NCBI RefSeq assembly: GCF_016461785.1
Contig: NZ_JAEMUH010000008.1
Span: 1 to 64,000 of the forward strand
Length of the DNA: 64,000 bases
Direction of reading: 5' to 3'
DNA from: Marinomonas ostreistagni
GTDB lineage: Bacteria; Pseudomonadota; Gammaproteobacteria; Pseudomonadales; Marinomonadaceae
A program made the translations under genes and the position numbers. Positions 31,220-40,711 of the stretch are shown here, one piece after another; positions within the stretch are counted from its first letter, which is position 1; each line of letters starts with the position of its first letter. Under the pieces are notes generated by a model, which saw only the letters and a list, made by a program, of their open reading frames with translations, did no database searches and had not been told where the DNA came from.

Positions 31220-31400
31220 CTTAAAATCATGCTGATGTCGTAGCAAAACTACTGCTATGTTATGAGCCGCTACGGCTAAATAAATCTGGCCAATTTTACT
31301 CTTATATGACGATAGCGTCCATATAAAAGACCCGATTAAACTGTAAACTTTAACGTTTTTTCGGCACTTTTAACTGACCATTTAGACAAGATTAAGATAA

Positions 31401-31952
31401 TTAGCAAAGCAGCCCTTGAGCGACCCCTTGGGTTTTCTCAATCCCCTGAAGGTTCGCCAAAACAGCCAATGAGAATGCCATCGCCATCGCTGGCCCTTGT
31501 CCCGTGATAATATTATCGTCCATCACGACAGGCTGATCCGCAATGTACTCAGCTCCCTTCAAACCTTCCTCAAAGCCTGGGTAACAAGTCGCCTGTTTAT
31601 CCATAACAAAACCATGAGTACCAAATACGACCGCTGGCGCAGCACAGATAGCAGCGAGCAATGCATCTTGAATATCATGTTTTTCCAGCATATCAATCAG
31701 CAGTTTACAGTCACGCAGATGTTCAGCACCTGGCATACCACCTGGCAGCACAATAGCATCATACATATGTTCCGACACATCGGTTAACAGCACGTCCGCT
31801 ACGATATTCGTACCATTCGCCGCCTGAATTTGCTTTTCTTCATGGACACTTGCCACGGTTACTTCTGCACCACCACGACGTAGCACATCAATGATGGTGA
31901 TTGCTTCGATATCTTCACTGCCATTGGCAATTGGAACTAATACAGTCGTCAT
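31401..31952 (-). CDS. DJ-1/PfpI family protein (YajL-like)
   Basis: About 183 aa with a flavodoxin-like DJ-1 fold. The reactive cysteine is in the nucleophile-elbow context AAICAAPAVV and the partner Glu in NGSEDIEA. The family includes YajL/DJ-1 chaperones and deglycase-type stress proteins. I chose ATG 31952 (MTTVLVPIANGSED) because GAGAG precedes it and it matches family starts. It lies 12 bp downstream of rimI and is probably cotranscribed with holD-rimI. Confidence 0.88.
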   Translation of the reverse strand: MTTVLVPIANGSEDIEAITIIDVLRRGGAEVTVASVHEEKQIQAANGTNIVADVLLTDVSEHMYDAIVLPGGMPGAEHLRDCKLLIDMLEKHDIQDALLAAICAAPAVVFGTHGFVMDKQATCYPGFEEGLKGAEYIADQPVVMDDNIITGQGPAMAMAFSLAVLANLQGIEKTQGVAQGLLC

Positions 31953-31964
31953 GGATTCTCTCAC

Positions 31965-32435
31965 TTATTTCAATTTGCATGTCATGAGGACAGCATGTTC
32001 GCTGCCGCCCTCACCTAAAGGATAATAATTTTTGCGGATGCCCACTTGCTCAAACCCAAGTAGCAAATAAAGCTTTATCGCACCAAGATTGGATTCTCGC
32101 ACTTCTAACAGCGCTTCTTCACAGTCCTGCTGCTTCGCCCAATCCAACCATTGTTCTAATAAGGCTCGCCCTAACCCCTGTCGACGTCGATGAACATCCG
32201 TTACCACCATTTCAAGCTCTGTTTGCTCAAACATCATCGATGCCGTGAGCCAACCCACTATCTGTCTAGATTCTCTACATTCTAGAAGCCAATTATGGCG
32301 ACTGTGTAACGCCTCTTCGATCAAAGAAAGTCGCCATGGGTGAGGATCAGAAGAGTTTACTAAATCATAGATAGCTGAACTGTCCGCCTCGGTAGCCGCA
32401 CGTAAAACAGGCACTGAATGCTGATCTTGAATCAT
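31965..32435 (-). CDS. rimI: GNAT acetyltransferase, RimI (ribosomal S18 N-terminal alanine acetyltransferase)
   Basis: About 156-aa GNAT domain with an acetyl-CoA pyrophosphate loop, RRRQGLGRALLEQW, and a C-terminal ESNLGAIKLYLLLGFEQVGIRKNYY motif that closely matches RimI. The ATG at 32435 overlaps the stop of the upstream holD-like gene (ATGA). That holD-rimI linkage is the E. coli arrangement and supports the call. Confidence 0.87.
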   Translation of the reverse strand: MIQDQHSVPVLRAATEADSSAIYDLVNSSDPHPWRLSLIEEALHSRHNWLLECRESRQIVGWLTASMMFEQTELEMVVTDVHRRRQGLGRALLEQWLDWAKQQDCEEALLEVRESNLGAIKLYLLLGFEQVGIRKNYYPLGEGGSEHAVLMTCKLK

Positions 32436-33265
32436 GATGAAAAACTCGACTGCATCACACCCCACGCTTCCTTACGAAGCTCAGGTATGCGTAACATTTG
32501 CGGTAAACTATGAACATTTGCGGTCGAGATATGACGCAACGGATGCTGTTCATTAAGTTCGTTAAGGTAAGCACGACTTTGCTCCCCTGCGACAATCAAC
32601 TTAGCAGGCAACGCCGCATCAAGCTGATTTGCAATAAACTGTTCAAAACCACCCACAGCCCAGTCCACCCGTGCCATCAAATGGCGATTAGTCAGCCTCC
32701 CTGGCCATTGAAAGTGAGCCGATTGCCAAGCAGAGATATCTTGTTTAAGTAGCGCTTTGGCAAGACTCAGAGACAGTTTATCTAATGGCTCTTGATCGGC
32801 AAATGAACGGGGCAAATCAGTGATGATCAGAAGCTGCTCAGCCAACCAATAGGCACACAAATGCACCGGCATGGGCAAGCGCGCACCAGTGATGTCACCC
32901 TCTGCGACAGGTGCTTGGATAGGAGCAAGCTCTTCCTCAATCGGCTGCAGATCTTCAACGATGACTTCTGGGCCAGCATCAAGTTGTCGACGCAAATTCG
33001 CAACCGATGCATCTTTTTGTTTCTCATCCACTGGAATAACAGGGGCAGAAGGCTGGTGGGGCGTGAATGTTTCGTCTTCCATGTCCAATTCAGGAACTGG
33101 CATCGAAGGTGAACTGACCGCCACATTTTCAGGCATTTGCCATGGGTTTGGAGCCAGCCAAATCGCACCATTAACAGGTTCATCCTGTTGAAACCAACTC
33201 ACCACACCTAGATCCGCTAAACAGCGTGTTTGAAATGCATGATATTGAGAAAGTTCGCGTGACAC
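32432..33265 (-). CDS. holD: DNA polymerase III psi (HolD)-like protein, extended
   Basis: About 277 aa, against 137 in E. coli. The N-terminal peptide LADLGVVSWFQ (residues 16-25) resembles the LGI..W segment of HolD that binds the clamp loader. A Pro/Glu/Asp-rich linker (about 45-140) follows. The C-terminal part (LLIITDLPRSFADQEPLDKL onward) resembles the psi core LVMVANDLPALTDPLVSDVL. Position before rimI agrees. GTG 33265 was chosen because AAGGGG lies 6 nt upstream; a GTG at 33310 would add 15 residues. Pseudomonas psi proteins, as I recall, are similarly long. Confidence 0.65.
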   Translation of the reverse strand: MSRELSQYHAFQTRCLADLGVVSWFQQDEPVNGAIWLAPNPWQMPENVAVSSPSMPVPELDMEDETFTPHQPSAPVIPVDEKQKDASVANLRRQLDAGPEVIVEDLQPIEEELAPIQAPVAEGDITGARLPMPVHLCAYWLAEQLLIITDLPRSFADQEPLDKLSLSLAKALLKQDISAWQSAHFQWPGRLTNRHLMARVDWAVGGFEQFIANQLDAALPAKLIVAGEQSRAYLNELNEQHPLRHISTANVHSLPQMLRIPELRKEAWGVMQSSFSS

Positions 33266-33395
33266 GAGCGGCCCCTTAAGGAGAAAGTGAATACAGGCAA
33301 TTATACGCACTCAGCTACCTAAGCGCCAAACAATCCCCAAACAAGTTTTTTGACCAAAGTGTCAAGATAGCGTGGAGCGTTATGCAACAGATGCG

Positions 33396-33401
33396 TATAA
33401 T
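33396..33401 (+). promoter_or_regulatory. Candidate -10 box for the ABC transporter genes
   Basis: TATAAT lies 44 bp before the substrate-binding-protein ATG, in the divergent gap between holD and this gene. No matching -35 was found at 17 bp. Confidence 0.35.
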
Positions 33402-33444
33402 TCTTGCATCCGATTTTTCACCCCAATCAATCTATAGGTCCACT

Positions 33445-34233
33445 ATGAAAAAGCCAATCCTAAGCGCAGCCTGCGCCATGCTGCTTAGCCTTGCTATGCC
33501 ATCTCAGGCAGACACTCTACCCGACCTGAAAGGCCGTACTATCGTAGCCGTTACAGAAAACGCCTACACTCCATTAAACTTTGTAGACCCAGAAACCGGT
33601 GAAGGCATCGGCTGGGAATACGATGCCTTCAATGAAGTGGCAAAACGTCTAAACGCTAAAGTCGATTGGCAACTCAGCAGCTGGGACACCATGATCCAAG
33701 CTGTCAAAGAGGGCCAGTACGACGTAGGCATGGATGGCATTACGATCAACGAAGAACGCGCCGCTCAAATTGATTTCTCAGAACCTTACATGGTGTCCGA
33801 GCAATTTATGCTCGTGCGCGCTGACGAAGATCGTTTTACCAATGCCAAAGAGTTTGCAGCGGATGATGACCTATACTTTGGCGCACAGCCTGGCACAACT
33901 AACTTCTACGTTGCGGTTTATGATGTTCTAGATGGCAACGAAGCCAACCCACGTATTAGCCTGTTTGAAACCTTTGGTGCATCGGTTCAAGCCCTTAAGA
34001 CAGGTGACGTTGACTCAGTATTGATGGACAGCACATCCGCTCGCGGCTACATGGGTGCAAACCCTGGTGCCTTTAAAGTGGTCGGTGATGCCCTAGGTTC
34101 CGAAGCGTTTGGCTTTATCTTCACGCCAGGCTCAGACTTGGTGGAACCTGTAAATGCCGCGTTGAAGGCTATGAAAGCAGATGGCACTCTGGACGCGCTC
34201 AATCAAAAATGGTTTTTTGACTACAACCAGTAA
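33445..34233 (+). CDS. Amino-acid ABC transporter substrate-binding protein
   Basis: 262 aa including a Sec signal peptide ([22 protein letters not shown], cleavage before DT). The mature part is a solute-binding protein family 3 type II fold ([32 protein letters not shown] region present as [22 protein letters not shown]). These bind polar amino acids in the periplasm; the exact ligand is unknown. ATG 33445 is preceded by AGGT, and an in-frame upstream start would destroy the signal peptide. The permease starts 8 bp downstream. Confidence 0.9.
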   Translation: MKKPILSAACAMLLSLAMPSQADTLPDLKGRTIVAVTENAYTPLNFVDPETGEGIGWEYDAFNEVAKRLNAKVDWQLSSWDTMIQAVKEGQYDVGMDGITINEERAAQIDFSEPYMVSEQFMLVRADEDRFTNAKEFAADDDLYFGAQPGTTNFYVAVYDVLDGNEANPRISLFETFGASVQALKTGDVDSVLMDSTSARGYMGANPGAFKVVGDALGSEAFGFIFTPGSDLVEPVNAALKAMKADGTLDALNQKWFFDYNQ

Positions 34234-34241
34234 CCTCCCAC

Positions 34242-35051
34242 ATGGCATTTAAATCCTCTATGCAAAAATTACCATGGTGGCTTGTTGCCACCGTGGTGCT
34301 CGCTGCGCTGTTAGCTTGGAACATCATTGCGGATCAGAGCTATCAAAAGATAGCCAATACCCTCGGGCAAGGCCTACTGACCACTGTTGGCGTGACCCTT
34401 ATGGCATTTGTGCTGGCCTCGATCATTGGTCTTCTCATCGCTTTGGCAGGCTTTTCTAAATGGCGTGTAGTAAGAGAGTTCTCGCGATTTTATATCGAGA
34501 TTCTTCGCGGCATTCCCGTTTTAGTGCTTTTGTTTTACATCGCATTCGTAGGTGCTCCAGAGCTGGTCAAAATTTATAACTGGATGCTGCAATGGCCCAT
34601 TGAACAAGGTTGGCTAGACAAAGCTCGTACACGAGATTTCACGCTACTCTGGCGCGCTATTTTTGCCCTATCCATTAGCTACAGTGCTTTTATCGCAGAA
34701 GTGTTCCGTGCGGGCATTCAAGAAGTCAGTAAAGGGCAGATTGAAGCGGCTCAAGCGCTGGGGTTAAATGGCTGGCAACGCTTTCGATTGATCATTTGGC
34801 CGCAAGCGTTACGTAAAATCCTACCGCCACTGGGTAACGACTTTGTTGCGCTTATCAAAGACTCCTCTCTGGTTTCCGTACTCGGAGTGCAAGACATCAC
34901 TCAGCTTGGCAAAGTGTACAGCTCCTCAACGTTTCAGTTCTTTGAAACCTACAACGTCGTAGCGTTTATGTATTTGATTTTAACCCTCAGCTTATCCTTG
35001 ATGATTCGTGGGCTAGAACAATATTTAAGAAGACACGAGCACAAGCGGTAG
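34242..35051 (+). CDS. Amino-acid ABC transporter permease
   Basis: 269-aa HisM/ArtQ-type inner-membrane permease with five or more transmembrane helices. It has the EAA-type loop that docks the ATPase (EAAQALGLNGWQRFRLIIWPQALRK, about 167-191). It is coupled to the binding protein. No ATPase gene follows: 48 bp later lies the end of the convergent thiL, so the ATPase must be supplied from elsewhere. Confidence 0.92.
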   Translation: MAFKSSMQKLPWWLVATVVLAALLAWNIIADQSYQKIANTLGQGLLTTVGVTLMAFVLASIIGLLIALAGFSKWRVVREFSRFYIEILRGIPVLVLLFYIAFVGAPELVKIYNWMLQWPIEQGWLDKARTRDFTLLWRAIFALSISYSAFIAEVFRAGIQEVSKGQIEAAQALGLNGWQRFRLIIWPQALRKILPPLGNDFVALIKDSSLVSVLGVQDITQLGKVYSSSTFQFFETYNVVAFMYLILTLSLSLMIRGLEQYLRRHEHKR

Positions 35052-35099
35052 TGAGCAACACCCTCTTACTCTTAGGTGAGAGGATGTTTGCCGATATCG

Positions 35100-36050
35100 T
35101 TAGAAGTGCTGCCAGCCAGACACATCCCCATCATAGCCTTCAATCTCATAGCCAGATTCTGTGATTTCGCCAATGCGTGTACAGGGTAGATGCAATGTTT
35201 GTAGGATCAACTGAATGTCTTCTCGAGCCGATTTCGGGGCCGTGAAACACAGCTCATAATCATCACCACCCGTTAGCGCCATGATGCGTGCACCGTCTGG
35301 CTGCCAATTCATTAATGGCTCAGAAACAGGCAAAGCATTGAAATCTATTCTCGCCCCCACCCCAGAAGCACGAGTAATGTGCTGCAAGTCCTGACCAATA
35401 CCATCAGAAATGTCCATCATGCTATGGACGATACGTTTCAAAGCCATACCCGCAATCAAGCGTGGATTGGGACGCCAGAAGCGCTCATAGAAGTAATCAA
35501 AGCGCTCAGTGTTGACATGCAGTTCGCCGGTCACGATCGGCACAGCGGCTGCCGCATCACCTAACGTTCCAGTGACATAAATATCATCACCTACTTGAGC
35601 TTGGCTTCTTTTGGGTGTCAGCTCTTGCTCAACGTAACCATGCACTTGCAAGGTAATGGTTAACGGGCCTTTAGTCGTGTCACCACCAACCAATAATAGG
35701 CCGATAGGCTCCGCCAGTTCCGCCATGCCCTCGGCAAAGCCTGCCAGCCATTGAGGATCGGATTCAGGTAAGGTCAAACCGAGAGTAAAGAATGCAGGTT
35801 TTGCGCCCATCGCCGCCAAGTCACTGACACAGGTCGCCACCGCTCGATAACCAATATCAACAGGGTCTGCATCAAACGGGAAGTGTCGCCCTTCTACCAA
35901 AGTATCCATGGAGAACACTAGACTCTGACCTTCCGGCACCATGACTTGGGCACAGTCATCGCCAATACCTAGCAGGATATCTGAACGACCTTCGGTCTTG
36001 GCCATGATCGACGATTGGAATATAGAACGGATTAACTCAAACTCTTGCAT
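35100..36050 (-). CDS. thiL: Thiamine-monophosphate kinase
   Basis: 316-aa ThiL that phosphorylates thiamine monophosphate to the active diphosphate. N-terminal MQEFELIRSIFQ, the GIGDDCAQV metal/ATP motif, and GGDTTKGPLT and GGDDYELCF are intact. ATG 36050 has AGGAAAAG upstream; an extension to 36083 would read through the nusB terminator. It ends the nrdR-rib-nusB-thiL cluster. Confidence 0.95.
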   Translation of the reverse strand: MQEFELIRSIFQSSIMAKTEGRSDILLGIGDDCAQVMVPEGQSLVFSMDTLVEGRHFPFDADPVDIGYRAVATCVSDLAAMGAKPAFFTLGLTLPESDPQWLAGFAEGMAELAEPIGLLLVGGDTTKGPLTITLQVHGYVEQELTPKRSQAQVGDDIYVTGTLGDAAAAVPIVTGELHVNTERFDYFYERFWRPNPRLIAGMALKRIVHSMMDISDGIGQDLQHITRASGVGARIDFNALPVSEPLMNWQPDGARIMALTGGDDYELCFTAPKSAREDIQLILQTLHLPCTRIGEITESGYEIEGYDGDVSGWQHF

Positions 36051-36072
36051 CACTTTTCCTAGACTAGATAAA

Positions 36073-36100
36073 AGAAAAGCCATCGTTTGATGGCTTTTCT
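36073..36100 (-). terminator. Intrinsic terminator between nusB and thiL
   Basis: A perfect 12-bp stem, AGAAAAGCCATC (36073-36084) / GATGGCTTTTCT (36089-36100), with a 4-nt loop and a T-rich tail on the minus strand. It lies just after nusB and 23 bp before the thiL start, so thiL depends on read-through or on NusB-type antitermination. Confidence 0.85.
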
Positions 36101-36115
36101 AAATCGGTATGTCGA

Positions 36116-36595
36116 TTACTTAGCGTTACGGCGAGCGGCGATTTCTTCGCGACGCGCACGCTGTGCCAGTTTGTCTAAGATACCGTTCACATACTTGTGA
36201 CTTTCGCTCGCACCGAACGATTTTGCTAGCTCAACACCTTCGTTGATCGCCACTTTATATGGTACGTCTAGACGTTCTACCAATTCGAAAGTACCGATAC
36301 GCAGTGTTGCTAATTCGATCGCGTCCAATTCCGCTAGCGGACGGTCTAGGAATACTTCGAATTGCTCATCTAGCGCTTTTGACTTCGACGCAACACCGTA
36401 AACCAATTCACGGAAGTAGGTCTTATCACAGCTGCTCATGTCGTGGTCAACCGCGAACTGAGCTTCAATTTCATTTACCGATGAGTGGTTCATTTGCCAC
36501 TGGTAAAGTGCTTGCAATGCAAACGAGCGCGATGCGCTACGTAGTTGTGAGCGTGAAGGTTTCTTTGGCTTTTTCGCCTTATCTTGATCGCTCAT
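36116..36595 (-). CDS. nusB: Transcription antitermination protein NusB
   Basis: 159-aa all-helical NusB. With NusE (S10) it binds boxA of rRNA operons and prevents premature termination. It has a basic N-terminal extension (KAKKPKKPSRSQLRSASR) ahead of the core RSFALQALYQWQMN. The ATG overlaps the ribH stop by one base. This ribH-nusB-thiL order is classic. Confidence 0.96.
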   Translation of the reverse strand: MSDQDKAKKPKKPSRSQLRSASRSFALQALYQWQMNHSSVNEIEAQFAVDHDMSSCDKTYFRELVYGVASKSKALDEQFEVFLDRPLAELDAIELATLRIGTFELVERLDVPYKVAINEGVELAKSFGASESHKYVNGILDKLAQRARREEIAARRNAK

Positions 36596-37074
36596 TATTT
36601 GCCTTCCAACTCACGCAATACCGCAACAGTTTCTAGTGCAGACAAGGCAGCTTCGCCACCTTTGTTGCCTGCTTTGGTACCCGCACGCTCAATCGCTTGT
36701 TCGATGGTATCCACTGTCAACACACCGAATGAAACCGGTACACCAAATTGCAGCGCTAGTTGACCTAGACCTTTAACACATTCGCCAGCAACGTATTCAA
36801 AGTGAGGCGTACCACCACGAATCACCGCGCCTAAGGCAACGATAGCATCGTATTGGTTCTGCTCAGCTACTTTTTTAACCACAACTGGAATCTCAAATGC
36901 ACCTGGTGCATAGATCACAGTGATGTCTTCTTTTTTGATACCGTGGCGAACTAGGGTATCGATGGCGCCTTCTTTTAAACTTTCTACGATGTAGCTGTTA
37001 AAACGGCCAACGACAAGCGCGAATTTTGCGCCTGGTGCTGCGAAATGACCTTCGTAAGTCTTAATATCGCTCAT
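36595..37074 (-). CDS. ribH: 6,7-dimethyl-8-ribityllumazine synthase
   Basis: 159-aa lumazine synthase, the penultimate step of riboflavin synthesis. It condenses the RibB product with the RibD product. Motifs [24 protein letters not shown] and [19 protein letters not shown] (catalytic His) are intact. It lies 15 bp downstream of ribBA. Confidence 0.97.
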   Translation of the reverse strand: MSDIKTYEGHFAAPGAKFALVVGRFNSYIVESLKEGAIDTLVRHGIKKEDITVIYAPGAFEIPVVVKKVAEQNQYDAIVALGAVIRGGTPHFEYVAGECVKGLGQLALQFGVPVSFGVLTVDTIEQAIERAGTKAGNKGGEAALSALETVAVLRELEGK

Positions 37075-37089
37075 ATTTGCCTCTAAACT

Positions 37090-38229
37090 TTAAACTTGAT
37101 CGGCACGTATTGGCGTGCCCTTGTATGGAATAAATTCCACGGCTTCTAAGTCAAATCCTGTGACGGAGAATTTTCTTGGTGAGCTTAATAGGCGCATTTT
37201 ACTAACGCCTAGGTCACGCAAGATTTGAGACCCCGTGCCAACGGTCAAGTAAGTACCTGAACCGCTTTTATCCGAACCCTTACCCGCAGGTGGGTTAATC
37301 GTCGCCGCAAAAATCTCAGCAAGGTCTGTTGGGCGATCTAGCGTATCCACCAACACCACCACACCGGAGCCTTCTTTGGCAATGTATTCTAATGCCCCTG
37401 ACATCGACCATTTCGGTTCACCGTCCGCACTAATGATCCCCGCCACATCACGGGCAGGATCTCGAACATGAACACGAACTAATGTCGGAGTTTCAGGAGA
37501 AATGTCACCTTTCACAAAAGCCATGTGGCTTAGGCCGTGAACCGTGTCACGGTAAGTGATCAGATTAAATTCGCCCACTTCAGTTTGGACCGTTTGCTCC
37601 GCTTCACGCTTCACAGTGGCTTCGTTCAATGTGCGATAATGAATCAGGTCGGCGATTGTACCAATTTTTATGCCATGTTTCTCGGCAAACTTTTCTAAAT
37701 CTGGTCGACGCGCCATAGTTCCGTCGTCATTAATGATTTCGACGATCACAGAGGCGGCTTCATAGCCTGCCATACGCGCCAAATCACAACCCGCTTCAGT
37801 ATGCCCCGCGCGCGATAACACACCGCCTGGGCGCGCCATCAATGGAAATACATGACCCGGTTGGACAATGTCCGAAGGCTGAGCATTAGCCGCCACAGCA
37901 CGTTTAACCGTCAACGCACGGTCGGCAGCAGAAATCCCCGTTGTCACCCCTTCTGCCGCTTCGATAGACAACGTAAAGTTAGTACTAAACTGCGCACCAT
38001 TTTGCGTCACCATCAAAGGCAAATTCAGTTGTTCACAACGCTCTGGCATCAATGTTAAACAAATCAAACCACGGGCATGAACTGCCATGAAGTTAATAAT
38101 TTCTGGTGTAATGCACTCTGCTGGAACAATCAGATCGCCTTCGTTTTCGCGATCTTCATCGTCCATCAGGATGACCATTTTACCTTGACGCATATCCGCC
38201 AAGATTTCTTCAATGGTATTAATTGCCAT
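37090..38229 (-). CDS. ribB: RibBA: 3,4-dihydroxy-2-butanone-4-phosphate synthase with degenerate GTP cyclohydrolase II domain
   Basis: 379 aa. Residues about 1-200 are a complete RibB domain: [10 protein letters not shown] binds metal, and [15 protein letters not shown] carries the catalytic His/Glu. Residues about 205-379 align with RibA, but the three zinc cysteines are gone. Where RibA has SECLTGD...CDCG, this protein has VRDPARD...ADGE. The EGRNIGL-type catalytic loop is also absent, reading DRPTDLAE. Only the RibB reaction is expected; GTP cyclohydrolase II must be encoded elsewhere. Such hybrids are known in Pseudomonas relatives. Confidence 0.93.
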   Translation of the reverse strand: MAINTIEEILADMRQGKMVILMDDEDRENEGDLIVPAECITPEIINFMAVHARGLICLTLMPERCEQLNLPLMVTQNGAQFSTNFTLSIEAAEGVTTGISAADRALTVKRAVAANAQPSDIVQPGHVFPLMARPGGVLSRAGHTEAGCDLARMAGYEAASVIVEIINDDGTMARRPDLEKFAEKHGIKIGTIADLIHYRTLNEATVKREAEQTVQTEVGEFNLITYRDTVHGLSHMAFVKGDISPETPTLVRVHVRDPARDVAGIISADGEPKWSMSGALEYIAKEGSGVVVLVDTLDRPTDLAEIFAATINPPAGKGSDKSGSGTYLTVGTGSQILRDLGVSKMRLLSSPRKFSVTGFDLEAVEFIPYKGTPIRADQV

Positions 38230-38261
38230 GGTACTTCACCTTATATTCGATATTGAGCGCC

Positions 38262-38930
38262 TTAACGACGCCCTGTAAACCCATGTTCAGCTAAGAATGC
38301 AGCTGTCAACGTAGACTCTTTGCTTGGCGCTGACGTTGCTTGCGGAGCGATCAATCGTTCTAAATAGCGAGCGATTTGGTCCACCTCGACATTCACTTTC
38401 GTGCCCACTGTGTAGCTTGACATAATCGTCTCATCCGCTGTGTGAGGCACGATGCTGAGTTCAAACTCGTCATTCTCTAGCCCCGTCACCGTTAAACTAA
38501 TGCCGTCCACACAAATGGAGCCTTTCAGCGCAATATAACGCATTAGCTCAGGCATTACCTTGACGCGATAGCGAATACTGCGTGCATCCGGCCAAATTGC
38601 ACTGATTTCCCCAATTGCATCCACATGACCACTGACAAGGTGGCCACCAAGACGGGAAATAGGCTGCAACGCTTTTTCTAGGTTCACAGTTTGACCTACT
38701 TGCCACTGACCTAACGTCGTATGCGCTAAGGTTTCCGCTGAAACATCCGCCCAATAACTCGCACCTTCTAGGCGAGTCACGGTTAGACATACGCCATTGG
38801 TAGCGATGCTGTCTCCCAGCCTCACATCGGACATATCCAACGTTTGCGCGTGAATTTTTAGAGTTAGGTCGCCGCCTTTGCGCTGCAATTGCGCGACGCG
38901 ACCAAACCCTTCAATGATGCCGGTAAACAT
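38262..38930 (-). CDS. ribE: Riboflavin synthase, alpha subunit
   Basis: 222-aa enzyme with two tandem lumazine-binding barrels (MFTGIIEGFGRV at the start of barrel 1; GGHLVSGHVDAIGEI in barrel 2). It dismutates two lumazines to give riboflavin. Its ATG overlaps the ribD stop by one base. Confidence 0.96.
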   Translation of the reverse strand: MFTGIIEGFGRVAQLQRKGGDLTLKIHAQTLDMSDVRLGDSIATNGVCLTVTRLEGASYWADVSAETLAHTTLGQWQVGQTVNLEKALQPISRLGGHLVSGHVDAIGEISAIWPDARSIRYRVKVMPELMRYIALKGSICVDGISLTVTGLENDEFELSIVPHTADETIMSSYTVGTKVNVEVDQIARYLERLIAPQATSAPSKESTLTAAFLAEHGFTGRR

Positions 38931-40066
38931 TATGCGTCTTCTTCCTCACGGTAAATCGGCTGATACACCAACTTAATGTCGTTGCCGACTTTCGCCATGT
39001 CCAACAAGTTTAGCTCAACCGCATCCGACATGTGCTCCAGCGGTAAACTTAATAATGGACGTGCTTCAGAGCCCAGAAGTTTTGGCGCCATATAAATCAC
39101 CAACTCATCCACTAAGCCAGAGTCAAGGAAAGCCCCCGCCAAGACTGCGCCAGTTTCCACTAACACTTCGTTGATGCCATCGTCAGCAAGTTGCCCCATG
39201 GCCTCGACAAGGTCCAAGCGCCCATCGTCCGCCAGCGGTAAAAAGCGCACGTCGACTTTTTTCTTCTGTAACGTTTTTAGATGATCTGCTTCGATCTCTT
39301 CTTCATCACAGAACACCAAGACTTCGTTGGTTGGGTAAAGAATTTTCGCTTCTGGCGGAATTGACAGCGCCGTATCCATGATCACACGCAGGGGCTGACG
39401 AACCGCTTTCGTGTCCGCCTCATGATCGTTCTCATCAATGCGCACAGTCATGCTTGGGTTATCCATGATCACCGAGCCAATGCCCGTCACCACGGCAGAA
39501 CTTTGCGCACGCAGGCGTTGTACATCTTGGCGAGCTTCAGGTCCAGTAATCCACTGGCTTTCACCAGACTCCATTGCTGTGCGACCATCAACACTCATAG
39601 CCATTTTCACACGCACATAGGGCAAGCCTTCTTCCATGCGTTTGATAAAACCTGGATTTAATGCGCGGCATTCGTTTTCTAACAATGGACCCAGCACTTC
39701 GATGCCTGCGTCAGCGAGCATTTTTAAACCATTACCCGCCACTTGCGGATTGGGATCTTGCATGCCATATACCACGGTCGCAACACCTGCTTTGATCAAG
39801 GCTTCCGCGCAAGGTGGCGTACGGCCATAATGGCTGCATGGTTCTAGTGTGACATAAGCAGTCGCACCGTTGGCATCCGCTGTTAAGCTAGCTAGGGCTT
39901 GCACTTCCGCATGGCCTTCACCCGCTTTTTTATGAAAACCTTCACCAATGATTTGACCGTCTTTAACTATAACGCAGCCAACACGCGGATTGGGATGAGT
40001 GGTGTATAAACCTTTACGAGCCAACTGCACGGCACGTGACATAAATTCGTGATGATTGATAGCCAT
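38930..40066 (-). CDS. ribD: Bifunctional diaminohydroxyphosphoribosylaminopyrimidine deaminase / reductase
   Basis: 378 aa. The N-terminal zinc deaminase has HAEVQAL and PCSHYGRTPPC. The C-terminal NADPH reductase starts around residue 145 (VRVKMAMSVDGRTAMESGES). It performs steps 2 and 3 of the pyrimidine branch. ATG 40066 follows GAGGAG at 9 nt; a TTG one codon upstream is also possible. It begins 3 bp after the nrdR stop. Confidence 0.96.
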   Translation of the reverse strand: MAINHHEFMSRAVQLARKGLYTTHPNPRVGCVIVKDGQIIGEGFHKKAGEGHAEVQALASLTADANGATAYVTLEPCSHYGRTPPCAEALIKAGVATVVYGMQDPNPQVAGNGLKMLADAGIEVLGPLLENECRALNPGFIKRMEEGLPYVRVKMAMSVDGRTAMESGESQWITGPEARQDVQRLRAQSSAVVTGIGSVIMDNPSMTVRIDENDHEADTKAVRQPLRVIMDTALSIPPEAKILYPTNEVLVFCDEEEIEADHLKTLQKKKVDVRFLPLADDGRLDLVEAMGQLADDGINEVLVETGAVLAGAFLDSGLVDELVIYMAPKLLGSEARPLLSLPLEHMSDAVELNLLDMAKVGNDIKLVYQPIYREEEDA

Positions 40067-40069
40067 CAA

Positions 40070-40546
40070 CTACTTCTCCTCAGGTGTTTGGTTTGCGCCC
40101 AGTTCTAAGCGATCAATTTCTTGGCGAAACTCACTGATATCTTTAAAGCTTCGGTAGACCGACGCAAAGCGCACATAGGCCACCTGATCGAGGCGTTTTA
40201 GCTCTTCCATCACGGCTTCACCCAACACCCGAGATGGCAGCTCACGTTCACCGGTTGCCTGAAGCTTTTCTTTGATTCGAGCAATGGCAGTTTCAAGCGC
40301 CTCGATACTCACTGGACGCTTTTCAATCGCTTTAATAATGCCTGAGCGCAATTTATCTTCGTCAAACGGCTCTCGGCTACCATCATTTTTGATGAGCTTT
40401 GGCATCTGCAATTCAGCGACTTCGAAGGTTGTAAAACGTTCCTGACAGTGGCCACAGGTCCGACGACGACGGACTTGCGCCCCTTCAGACACCAGTCGTG
40501 AATCCAGTACTTTGGTATCTTGTGTACCACAAAAAGGACAGCGCAT
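40070..40546 (-). CDS. nrdR: Transcriptional repressor NrdR
   Basis: 158-aa repressor of ribonucleotide reductase genes. It has a four-Cys zinc ribbon (MRCPFCG ... CGHC) and an ATP-cone domain (about 49-139) that senses dATP/ATP. The family always begins MRCPFC, so ATG 40546 is the start; an upstream frame to 40609 is not real. It heads the rib operon, as in many proteobacteria, and is divergent from a DMT permease. Confidence 0.96.
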   Translation of the reverse strand: MRCPFCGTQDTKVLDSRLVSEGAQVRRRRTCGHCQERFTTFEVAELQMPKLIKNDGSREPFDEDKLRSGIIKAIEKRPVSIEALETAIARIKEKLQATGERELPSRVLGEAVMEELKRLDQVAYVRFASVYRSFKDISEFRQEIDRLELGANQTPEEK

Positions 40547-40711
40547 CTTGGTTCCAATAGTTGGCAAAATTTCGTACGATTCAAGCCAAAACAAGATTGG
40601 CTTATGCATGGGCTAAATAATACCAACCCCATCACGCTATGGCTATAAAATGGCCTCGGTTTGCGCATTGCCGTCAACTATATCTGGGCACAAAAAGGAG
40701 GCCCAAAGATT

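Noticed and set aside
31042..31230. 62-codon ORF over the carA start
   Set aside because: As a protein it is not credible, since it overlaps carA out of frame. Only its first codons, as a possible leader peptide, are discussed in the carAB finding.
35056..35087. Hairpin CCTCTTAC/GTGAGAGG between the ABC permease and thiL
   Set aside because: One G-U pair and no T-run. It may form but is not convincing as a terminator.
36259..36636. 125-codon ORF antisense to nusB and the end of ribH
   Set aside because: Opposite-strand shadow of two certain genes.
38230..38261. FMN riboswitch upstream of the rib genes
   Set aside because: The gaps between rib genes are at most about 30 bp and no RFN-like sequence was seen before nrdR or ribBA.
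40547..40609. Longer start for nrdR
   Set aside because: The NrdR family always begins at MRCPFC, and the extension has no conserved character.
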